This document shows positions 1-7,173 of a stretch of 64,000 nucleotides of DNA, piece after piece. The notes below the pieces were generated by a model. The model saw only the letters and a program-made list of their open reading frames with translations. It had not been told where the DNA came from and did not search any database. Made by a program: the position numbers and the translations under genes. This DNA comes from Ideonella margarita (GTDB lineage Bacteria; Pseudomonadota; Gammaproteobacteria; Burkholderiales; Burkholderiaceae_C), in the NCBI RefSeq assembly GCF_038066635.1, contig NZ_JBBUTI010000015.1:1-64000 (forward strand). The letters run 5' to 3'. Numbering within the stretch: position 1 is the stretch's first letter; each line of letters begins with the position of its first letter.

Positions 1-68
1 CGATGCTCCTGCACCAAGCGCACAGCGCGCTCGCGGACCTCAGGTGAGAACTTGTTCGACTTGTTCAT
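1..68 (-). CDS. IS3-family transposase OrfA, N-terminal fragment (cut by window edge)
   Basis: Read leftward from an ATG at 66-68, the first 22 codons give a protein beginning MNKSNKFSPEVRERAVR. This is the characteristic start of IS3-family OrfA, the helix-turn-helix subunit that is fused to OrfB by frameshifting to make the active transposase. The frame runs off the left edge, so nothing can be said about whether the element is intact. The IS end lies about 50 bp upstream of this start, the usual IS3 layout. Family assignment rests on the N-terminal signature alone. Confidence 0.8.
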   Translation of the reverse strand, partial: MNKSNKFSPEVRERAVRLVQEH

Positions 69-118
69 GGCTCCATCTTCTCAAGAGTTGGAGCCTCCTG
101 AAAACCCGGGGCGCTTCA
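1..118 (-). mobile_element. IS3-family insertion sequence, one end
   Basis: The element end is placed at about 118. Read leftward it begins TGAAGCGCCCCGGGTTTTC, which has the 5'-TG terminus and GC-rich inverted-repeat style of many IS3-family elements and precedes the orfA start by about 50 bp. The hsdS reading frame is collinear with homologs up to this point and then enters IS sequence, so the element sits inside hsdS. The other end and any target duplication lie outside the window, so the boundary is accurate only to a few bases. Confidence 0.75.
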
Positions 119-539
119 GCCTGCCATGTTGGTTCTGCTCAAAACACTGCTGAAAGAAACCATTTGAATAGTCGCCCTTAAGTCGGAAGCAGATGAACAC
201 ATTGGGCGCTGCGACTTGCCCCCATCCCTGCAATAGGTATATACAGCCCTGAGGAAATTTGAGCGAATTTCCTTTGTTAAAAACAAAGTCGCCATCTCTA
301 ACCAATGTGTAGAGCTGATACTGGTTGCCAGATATGTCTCGGCCGAACTTCTCGGCCTGCGGGACGAATCCAATGCCAGCGGAGATGCTGACTGGCATCA
401 GCTTCTTTTCGCCGACCCGCTCCGTCACTGGCGTGGATGCTTCATGAAGGGTGATGGGTTTCCAAGCCTCTGCTCCGCGAAACTCAGGAAACCGCAGCTT
501 CGGCAGCAGCGCTGGGGTGAGTTTCGTCTTACTGCTCAT
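119..539 (-). pseudogene. hsdS: Type I restriction-modification specificity subunit HsdS, interrupted by IS3 element
   Basis: HsdS chooses the DNA target of a type I restriction enzyme through two target-recognition domains. Only the N-terminal ~140 residues are here. They begin MSSKTKLTPALLPKLRFPEF, a typical HsdS opening, and cover most of the first recognition domain before the frame runs into IS sequence. The ATG at 537-539 overlaps the end of hsdR (ATGAGCAGTAA), which favours it over an in-frame ATG 30 bases upstream. The remainder may persist beyond the IS outside the window. Without intact HsdS neither methylation nor cleavage by this system is expected, unless another HsdS is supplied. 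GC content is visibly lower than in the rest of the window, consistent with horizontal transfer. Confidence 0.85.
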
Positions 540-3500
540 ACGCGCTGAGTCCTGAAATGTCGCGGCCACCGGCGCGTTGGGTGAGCAAGGGATGCAGGTC
601 TCTCATCAAGGCCAGTTCAGCTTGGGTGCGTGCTTTCCAACCCAGGTCGAGCGGGGCCATGAGGTCGCTGAGCTGCTCCCCATCAAAAATCATGCGGTCG
701 AGGATGCTGTCTACAAAGCTTTGCAGGGCGGCGGTGGCCAGGCCGTGTTTGGCGGCGATGTCGGCAAGTTCCTTGGCGCTCTTCTCTGCCTTGAAGCGTT
801 TGTATCCATCGCGGATAGCGGCCTCAGACAGGCCTTCACCGGCCTTGAGCGTGGCGATGTACTCGGCAATCGCGTCGCGCTCGTTCATGAACTTGGCATC
901 GGCGCTCATGAGGCCGATGAGTTCTTCGCGGGTCATCTTGGCCTTGCCTGCGCCTTTGCCCATCTCCCCCGCTGAATACTTGGCGATGAGGCCCATGATG
1001 TAGTCGTAGTCGATGACTGCGGAAGCGAAGAGCACGAACTCGAAGTCGAGTTGGTCCAGCGGGTCGTTGGTGGCGCCGCCCTTGTCGCCGGTCTTGTTCT
1101 GCTGGTCTCTGAGCTGTTTGGCGGTTTCCAGGTACTGGCCTTTGAAACCGCGCAGGTTTTCGTCGGGCAGCACCTGTTCGATGGCGGCTTTGTGGCCGTC
1201 GGTCAGGTCGGTGTATTGGTCCAGCTGGGTCTTGAGGCGCTGCACTTCCTTGAAGTGGGTGACGAAGGCGGCGCGGGCCGCGTCGCCCTTCAGGTTGGCC
1301 ACGGCGGAGGGCGTGCAGGCCAGGCCTTGGGACTGCATGAAGTCGCCCAACTTCTGCACGGCGGTTTCCAGCTTCTGGATGACCACGGGGGCCTTGTCCA
1401 CGAGCCAGATTTCCCGGGCCTGCTCGGCGGTCTTCTCGCCAGAGAAGAGGGCGATGGCGGCATCGACCGCTTCTTGTTGCTGCCGGAAGTCGAGGATGTT
1501 GCCGTAGGGCTTGGTGCCGTTGAGCACGCGGTTGGTGCGCGAGAAGGCCTGGATCAAGCCGTGGTGCTTGAGGTTCTTGTCCACATAGAGCGTATTCAGG
1601 AACTTGGAATCAAAGCCGGTGAGCAGCATGTCCACCACGATGGTGATGTCGATCTTCTGCGTGGCCGGGTAGTCAGCATTCGGCCACTGCTGGTCTTTGA
1701 TGCGCTTTTGCACGTCCTGGTAATACAGGTCGAACTCGCTCAGACGGTGGTTGGTGCCGAAGCGGGCGTTGTATTCGGCCACTATGGCCTCCAGCGCCTG
1801 CTTCTTCTTCTCCGGCTCGACCTGGTTGTCTTCCTGCTCCTGCAGCAGGTCGCTGGACAGCTGGGTGATGTCTTTCCGGGCTTCTTCGTTCTCCGCCAGT
1901 TGGGCGGGCGGTGAGAAGACGCAGGCGATGTTCAGCGGCTTGAAGTCGGGGTCGGCGGCCAGCTTGGCCGCTTGCAGGTCCTTGAACAGCTCGTGGTATT
2001 CGATGGCATCAACGATGGACGCGGTTGCCAGGATGGCGTTGAAGCGGCGCCCGCCGGTGGCAGCGTCGTGCTTGGCCAGGATTTCGCCCACGATGGCTGC
2101 TTTGGGAAAAGGGGGTTTGGGCTCAATGCCTTTGGGCGCGCCCTTGCCAGCCGGGTTCGCTTCTTTCTCGTTCTTGGCTTTCGGCTTGAAGTAGTCGATG
2201 TGAAAGCGTAGAACGTTGCCGTCTTCGATGGCGTTGGTGATGGTGTAGGCGTGGAGCTGCTGCTGGAATAGGTCCTGGGTGGTGACCAGCGTCTTTTCTG
2301 CGTCGTCTGCGCCGGCCTTCGATTCGATTCTGGCGACAGTGGCGTTGTCCTTGAAGATGGGCGTGCCGGTGAAGCCGAAGAGCTGGGCGTGGGGGAAGAA
2401 GGCTTTGATGGCTTTGTGGTTGTCGCCAAACTGCGAACGGTGGCATTCGTCGAAGATGAAGACGATGCGTTTGTCCGTCAGCACTTCGAGCTGTTCCTTG
2501 TAGGTGGCCTGGCCGTTCTTGGCCCGCTGCTTGTTGCGCTTGCTGCTTTCGTCCAGCGCCAGGCCCAGCTTCTGGATGGTGGTGACGATGACCTTGTCGG
2601 CGTAGTCTTCCGACAGCAAGCGGCGCACCAGCGCAGCGGTGTTGGTGTTTTCTTCGACGCAGCCCTCCTGGAACCGGTTGAATTCTTCCCGAGTCTGGCG
2701 GTCGAGGTCTTTGCGGTCGACCACGAACACGCATTTGTGGATGTGTTCGTTCTCTTTCAGCAGCGTAGACGCTTTGAAAGACGTAAGGGTCTTGCCGCTA
2801 CCTGTGGTGTGCCAGACGTAGCCGTTGCCATTGTCTTCGTTGATGCACTTGACGATGTGCTGCACGGCATAGACTTGGTACGGCCGCATGACCATGAGCT
2901 TTTGCTCGCCCGCCAGCAGCACCATGTAGCGGCTGATGGTGCGGCCGAGGTCGCACTTTTTCAGAAAGGCGTCAGCGAACTCGTCGAGCTGGGTGACTTT
3001 GCGATTGTCTTCGCTGGCGAACTCGTAGATGGGCAAAAAGCGCTCGTCGGCATTGAACGCGAAGTGACGGGCGTTGTTGTTGGCGAAGTAGTAGGTGCGG
3101 TCGCGGTTGCTGACGATGAATAGCTGCATGAAGCACAGCAGCGTCTTGGTGTAGCCGTTGCCTGGGTCGTGCTTGTACTCGACGATCTGCTCCATGGCCC
3201 GGCGCGGATTGACGCCGAGCGTCTTCAGTTCGATCTGAACACAGGGAACACCGTTGATGAGAATGAGAACGTCGTAACGGTGATGGCTGTAGTCAGTGTT
3301 GATGCGCAGCTGGTGGATGACCTCGAAGTGGTTCTTGCACCAGTCCTTGATGTTCACCAGCGTGTAGTTCAGCGGTGTGCCGTCGTCGCGGGTGAAGGCG
3401 TTGACACTGCGCAGAATCTTGGCGGCTGCGTAGACATCCCCGGTGACGATTTCATCCAGCAGCCGGGCGAACTCTGTGTTGGTCAGTTTGACTCGGTTGA

Positions 3501-3759
3501 GAGCCTCGAACTTCTCGCGGAAATTCTTTTCTAGTGCGGCTCTATCGCGGATGTCCTCACGAAACTCGTACTTCAGATTCTGAAGTTTCCCGATGAAGCC
3601 ATATTCGATTTGCTCTTCCTTGACGACCGAGCGCGGTGCGTCGGGCAACTGGTCGTAACTGGCTTTGGATGAGGGCATAAGAGAGAAGCTTGCGTTGTCT
3701 TTGGGCCGGAAGGCCATGCGGGCGCCGACTGTGGGTCTAGATTGTGGCCGCGCGTCCAT
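529..3759 (-). CDS. hsdR: Type I restriction enzyme, R (endonuclease/translocase) subunit
   Basis: This is the motor and nuclease subunit of a type I restriction complex; it translocates DNA with ATP and cleaves away from the site. The 1076 residues are full length for the family. The N-terminal nuclease site shows D163 and the IELK motif (E177, K179). The superfamily 2 helicase part shows a Walker A (TTGSGKT, 318-324), the DECH box in FIFDECHRSQFG, FGFTGTP, and LLTGFDSK followed by QAFSRTNR. The start is uncertain: M15 or M28 (3678) are possible, and no clear ribosome site precedes any of them. hsdS follows with an 11-base overlap; hsdM is not in the window and probably lies beyond the IS. 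It looks intact but is probably idle because hsdS is broken. Confidence 0.93.
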   Translation of the reverse strand: MDARPQSRPTVGARMAFRPKDNASFSLMPSSKASYDQLPDAPRSVVKEEQIEYGFIGKLQNLKYEFREDIRDRAALEKNFREKFEALNRVKLTNTEFARLLDEIVTGDVYAAAKILRSVNAFTRDDGTPLNYTLVNIKDWCKNHFEVIHQLRINTDYSHHRYDVLILINGVPCVQIELKTLGVNPRRAMEQIVEYKHDPGNGYTKTLLCFMQLFIVSNRDRTYYFANNNARHFAFNADERFLPIYEFASEDNRKVTQLDEFADAFLKKCDLGRTISRYMVLLAGEQKLMVMRPYQVYAVQHIVKCINEDNGNGYVWHTTGSGKTLTSFKASTLLKENEHIHKCVFVVDRKDLDRQTREEFNRFQEGCVEENTNTAALVRRLLSEDYADKVIVTTIQKLGLALDESSKRNKQRAKNGQATYKEQLEVLTDKRIVFIFDECHRSQFGDNHKAIKAFFPHAQLFGFTGTPIFKDNATVARIESKAGADDAEKTLVTTQDLFQQQLHAYTITNAIEDGNVLRFHIDYFKPKAKNEKEANPAGKGAPKGIEPKPPFPKAAIVGEILAKHDAATGGRRFNAILATASIVDAIEYHELFKDLQAAKLAADPDFKPLNIACVFSPPAQLAENEEARKDITQLSSDLLQEQEDNQVEPEKKKQALEAIVAEYNARFGTNHRLSEFDLYYQDVQKRIKDQQWPNADYPATQKIDITIVVDMLLTGFDSKFLNTLYVDKNLKHHGLIQAFSRTNRVLNGTKPYGNILDFRQQQEAVDAAIALFSGEKTAEQAREIWLVDKAPVVIQKLETAVQKLGDFMQSQGLACTPSAVANLKGDAARAAFVTHFKEVQRLKTQLDQYTDLTDGHKAAIEQVLPDENLRGFKGQYLETAKQLRDQQNKTGDKGGATNDPLDQLDFEFVLFASAVIDYDYIMGLIAKYSAGEMGKGAGKAKMTREELIGLMSADAKFMNERDAIAEYIATLKAGEGLSEAAIRDGYKRFKAEKSAKELADIAAKHGLATAALQSFVDSILDRMIFDGEQLSDLMAPLDLGWKARTQAELALMRDLHPLLTQRAGGRDISGLSAYEQ

Positions 3760-3855
3760 GCATACAGCGTCGTTAGCGCATCAATTATTGTGCGTCTGGA
3801 ACGCGCACTGGCGCTTGGCGGTGGCTCTGCGCTCGGACCTCGTACTAGAAGTTTC

Positions 3856-4671
3856 TCACCCCCGCAACACCCCAAAGACCCCAACATTCATCGCCACGTT
3901 GAACCCCGCATGCGCCACCACCGCCGGGAACACCGACCCGCTGCGCTTGCGAATCACCGCAAACTCCCAGGCAGTCGCCGCCATCAGCCCCACCCACATC
4001 GCCCCTGACATCATGTGAATGCTCAGCCCGGTAGCGCCCCAGAACAACCCATGATGGCAAAGGTGCACCACCCCAAACGCACCGCATTCCCATGCAGTGC
4101 TCGCCCTCTCGCTCAGCCGCATTTCAAGCGTGCGCTGCAGCACCCCTCTGAAGAAGATTTCTTCGCCGATGGGGCTGAACAGGGCGGCGGGCAGGGTGAA
4201 GGCCAGGTGCAGCATGGGCAGTGAGAAGCCCGTGGTGTTCATCGCGCGCTGGTAGCTGGCGAACCAGTTGTCTGCCGTGGTGCCGAACAGGGCCACGCCG
4301 AGCAGGAAGCAGGCGGTGGCCGCGCTGATACCAAGCACCAAAGCCCAGCCGTAGTTGATGAGCGGCCGTGAGGGCGCTTTGAGCCCGATCTGCGCGCGGC
4401 CGTCTTTGCTCAGCAGCACCCACGGCGTGATGACCATGAGCACGAAGCTCAGTGGCAGCAGGGCGCGCCAGCCAGCAGGCCCCAAGGTGCCCACCGCGCG
4501 CATCGCCGCGAACAGCAGCCCCAGCCCGATCACGCCCCACAGGGCGGCAGGGCTGATGCGCGGGCGGAATGGAAACGGTGGGGCCGGCGACTGCTGCATG
4601 GGGGTGGTGACGGGGTGGGCGGTTGGTTCTGCAGCCTTCGACTCGTGCGATCTCTGGCGAGCTCTTGCCAA
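3856..4671 (-). CDS. CPBP-family intramembrane metalloprotease (CAAX protease/bacteriocin-processing family)
   Basis: This is a membrane protein of about 271 residues with six or more hydrophobic segments and the three signature blocks of the CPBP (Abi, PF02517) family: EEIFFRG, then FGVVHLCHHG, then HAGFNVAMN. The glutamates and histidines of these blocks are the metal-binding and catalytic residues in characterised members. Bacterial members have varied roles such as bacteriocin self-immunity and protein secretion, and the substrate here cannot be inferred. The longest frame begins at a TTG 15 bases after the marR stop. An ATG at 4597-4599 (MQQSPAPP) is a plausible alternative, and neither has a strong ribosome site. 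The tight spacing suggests co-transcription with the upstream MarR gene. Confidence 0.8.
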   Translation of the reverse strand: MARARQRSHESKAAEPTAHPVTTPMQQSPAPPFPFRPRISPAALWGVIGLGLLFAAMRAVGTLGPAGWRALLPLSFVLMVITPWVLLSKDGRAQIGLKAPSRPLINYGWALVLGISAATACFLLGVALFGTTADNWFASYQRAMNTTGFSLPMLHLAFTLPAALFSPIGEEIFFRGVLQRTLEMRLSERASTAWECGAFGVVHLCHHGLFWGATGLSIHMMSGAMWVGLMAATAWEFAVIRKRSGSVFPAVVAHAGFNVAMNVGVFGVLRG

Positions 4672-4685
4672 TCAGCTCGCCAGCC

Positions 4686-5177
4686 TCACCGCCCGGCCTT
4701 GCGAGCGCGGGCCACCTTGTGCAGCAGCTCAATCAGCATGGCCCGCTCAGCACCACTCAGGGTGTCGATGGCCTCTTGTTCGGCCGTGTGCAGCGCGGCC
4801 ACGCAGCGGGCCACGGCGGCCTGGCCCTCGTCGGTCAGGCGCAGCAACTGCACCCTTGCGTCCTGGGTGCTGCGCGTGCGGGCCACCCAGCCACGCGCCT
4901 CCAGCTTGTCCAGCCACATGGCAATGTTGGGCGGCGTCATCGCCAGCGCTTGCGACAGCTGCTTGGCGCTCACGTCGGGGTTGCTGCGCACCAGCGACAG
5001 CAGGCTGAACTCGACCTTGCTCAGGCTCTCGGGTGTGGCCACCAGGCGCTTGAAGATGTGGTTGGTCACCACGGTGGCCTGCGCCAGCTGGTAGCCCAGG
5101 ATGTTGTGCAGTTCCGGCTCGGCGAGGTGGCCGCGCGGGGTCTGGTCCGGGCTGGAGGAATGGGCTTTGCGGGGCAT
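4686..5177 (-). CDS. MarR-family transcriptional regulator
   Basis: The 163-residue protein has the MarR winged-helix layout. The helix-turn-helix falls at about residues 67-95 (DVSAKQLSQALAMTPPNIAM), followed by the wing carrying the D-x-R motif in STQDARVQLLRLTDEG and a C-terminal dimerisation helix. MarR proteins bind short palindromes as dimers and usually release DNA on binding aromatic or phenolic ligands. The gene is divergent from an exported tannase/feruloyl-esterase-family gene at 5341, and an imperfect palindrome lies between them. A role sensing a phenolic product of that enzyme is reasonable inference but unproven. The CPBP protease gene follows closely and may be co-regulated. 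Confidence 0.88.
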   Translation of the reverse strand: MPRKAHSSSPDQTPRGHLAEPELHNILGYQLAQATVVTNHIFKRLVATPESLSKVEFSLLSLVRSNPDVSAKQLSQALAMTPPNIAMWLDKLEARGWVARTRSTQDARVQLLRLTDEGQAAVARCVAALHTAEQEAIDTLSGAERAMLIELLHKVARARKAGR

Positions 5178-5252
5178 GAGGGTGCAATTCAGTTCAAAGA
5201 TTGATTTAGTTCTTGTGCTTTTACTCAGTGAAAGCCCGGTGTATTGATCTTA

Positions 5253-5275
5253 AATAGATAAGCAAAATAACTATT
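5253..5275. promoter_or_regulatory. Candidate MarR operator between marR-like and tannase-like genes
   Basis: An inverted repeat AATAGATA - 7 bp - TAACTATT (7 of 8 positions paired) sits in an AT-rich stretch, 66 bp upstream of the rightward gene and 76 bp upstream of the leftward regulator gene. Its size fits a MarR-dimer site. No binding data are available; this is inference from symmetry and position. Confidence 0.4.
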
Positions 5276-5340
5276 AGCCGGTTTCGCCTCGCCTGGTATC
5301 AGGGCGCCCCGGCACTCACCACACGACACGAGGAGACTCC

Positions 5341-7086
5341 ATGCACGCACACCGCTTCCCCGTTCGACGGGCAAGTATCGCCGCGCTGGCTGGCTGCGCC
5401 CTGAGCGCGGCGGCTCAGGCGGCACCCGCCCAGCCCGCCACCTTCCAGGGCGTTTGCGAAGACCTGCCCGCGCGCCTGACCGGCCTGGCCAACACGGTCA
5501 TCACGGCCAGCACCACCGTGGCCGCCGGCACGCTGACGCTTGCGGGCCAGCCGGTGGCCGAGCACTGCCGCGTGACCGGCGCCATGAACACACGCGTCAG
5601 TCCGGTGGATGGCAAGACCTACGCCATCGCCTTCGAGATGCGCCTGCCGAAGGGCTGGAACGGCCGCTTCTTCCACCAGGGCAATGGCGGCATCGACGGC
5701 TCGGTCGTCACCGCCACTGGCGCATTGGGTGGTGGCCCGCGCACCGGGGCGTTGATGCAGGGCTTTGCCGTGCTGTCGTCAGACGCCGGCCACACGCTGG
5801 CCCAGGGCGGCCCGGCCTTTGGTCTGGACCCCCAGGCCCGGCTGGATTACGGCTACCAGGCGGTGCGCTCGCTCACGCCGATGGCCAAGCAGCTGATCAC
5901 TGCCGCCTATGCCAAGGGGCCGGACAGCAGCTACTTTGGCGGCTGCTCCAACGGCGGGCGCCACACCTTGGTGGCCGCCGTGCGCGCGGCGCAAGAGTAC
6001 GACGGCTTCCTGGCCGGTGCGCCGGGCTACCGCCTGCCGCTGGCCGCACTGGCCAACATCTGGGGGGCGCAGCGCTATGCCACCGTGGCCACCGGTGACA
6101 CCAAGACGGCCGCCGGGCTGGAAACCGCTTTCACCTCGGCCGAGCGCAGGCTGGTTGCCAACGCCGTGCTGGCGCGCTGTGACGCGCTGGACGGCGCCGC
6201 CGACGGCATGGTGCAAGACACCGCGGCCTGCCAGAAGGTCTTCCGGCTGCGGCAAGACGTGCCCACCTGCACCGCCGCCACCGGCCGCGATGGCAGCTGC
6301 CTGACCAAAGACCAGAAGTCGGTCGTGGCCTCGATCTTCAAGGGTGCCACCACCAAGAACGGCACGCCTTTCTATGCGGGCTTCCCGTATGACGGGGGCA
6401 CGAGCGGATCGGGTATCGCGTCTTGGGAGTTTGGCGCGCCGCTGACCCGCGATTCGGGCGCCGTGGGTGCGATCTTCAAGGTGCCGCCAAGCCCGCTGGC
6501 CCTGAGCGACGGCCCCACCTTCTCGATGACGCTGGATGTGGACCAGGCGCTGGCTGAGCTCTATGCCACGAACGCCACTTACACCGAGTCGGCCATGGAC
6601 TTCATGACCCCGCCCAGCGACAAGGACCTGGGCGAGCTGCGTGACCGCGGTGGAAAGATCATGGTCTATCACGGTGTGAGCGACCCCATCTTCTCGGTGA
6701 CGGACACCGAAGCCTGGTACCGCAAGCTGCTGAGCAGCTCGGGCGGCAAGACCTCGGCCTTTGCGCGCCTGTACCGCGTGCCCGGCATGGGCCACTGCTC
6801 GGGTGGCCCCGCCACCGATCAGGTGGACTTCCTCAGCCCGTTGGTGGCCTGGGTGGAGCAGGGCGTGGCGCCCCAGGCCCTGGTGGCCACGGCACGTGGC
6901 GCCGGCAACGCCGGTGGTGTCAATGCCGACGTGCCCGCCAGCTGGGCTGCTGACCGCACCCGCCCGCTGTGCCCCTTCCCGAAAGTGGCACGCTACAAGG
7001 GCAACGGCGATGTGGAGCGCGCCGAAAACTGGTCCTGCCAGTCGCCCAAGGTGCTGAGTACGGCGGCCGTCAGCAGCCGCCGCTGA
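5341..7086 (+). CDS. Exported tannase/feruloyl esterase family alpha/beta-hydrolase
   Basis: The 581-residue protein starts with a Sec signal peptide (cleavage probably after the AQA at 25-27) and has a strong ribosome site (GAGGAG, 5331-5336). It matches the tannase/feruloyl esterase family (PF07519), whose members hydrolyse ester bonds to gallic, ferulic or phthalic-type acids. The family's CS-D-HC catalytic arrangement is visible: C202-S203 in GGCSNGGRH, D448 in VSDPIF and H485-C486 in GMGHCSGG, where the two cysteines form a disulfide in known members. An aspartate-rich loop near 281-293 (DALDGAADGMVQD) resembles the family's calcium site. The substrate cannot be read from sequence. It is divergent from a MarR gene, suggesting substrate-induced expression. 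Confidence 0.87.
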   Translation: MHAHRFPVRRASIAALAGCALSAAAQAAPAQPATFQGVCEDLPARLTGLANTVITASTTVAAGTLTLAGQPVAEHCRVTGAMNTRVSPVDGKTYAIAFEMRLPKGWNGRFFHQGNGGIDGSVVTATGALGGGPRTGALMQGFAVLSSDAGHTLAQGGPAFGLDPQARLDYGYQAVRSLTPMAKQLITAAYAKGPDSSYFGGCSNGGRHTLVAAVRAAQEYDGFLAGAPGYRLPLAALANIWGAQRYATVATGDTKTAAGLETAFTSAERRLVANAVLARCDALDGAADGMVQDTAACQKVFRLRQDVPTCTAATGRDGSCLTKDQKSVVASIFKGATTKNGTPFYAGFPYDGGTSGSGIASWEFGAPLTRDSGAVGAIFKVPPSPLALSDGPTFSMTLDVDQALAELYATNATYTESAMDFMTPPSDKDLGELRDRGGKIMVYHGVSDPIFSVTDTEAWYRKLLSSSGGKTSAFARLYRVPGMGHCSGGPATDQVDFLSPLVAWVEQGVAPQALVATARGAGNAGGVNADVPASWAADRTRPLCPFPKVARYKGNGDVERAENWSCQSPKVLSTAAVSSRR

Positions 7087-7173
7087 GCCCGGCGGGCCGG
7101 CCGTGCGTGGCGCTCGCGCTCAGCGGGCGCACCACGGCTGGTTGCAGGCCCGCCACGCCGCAGCCCACGCACT

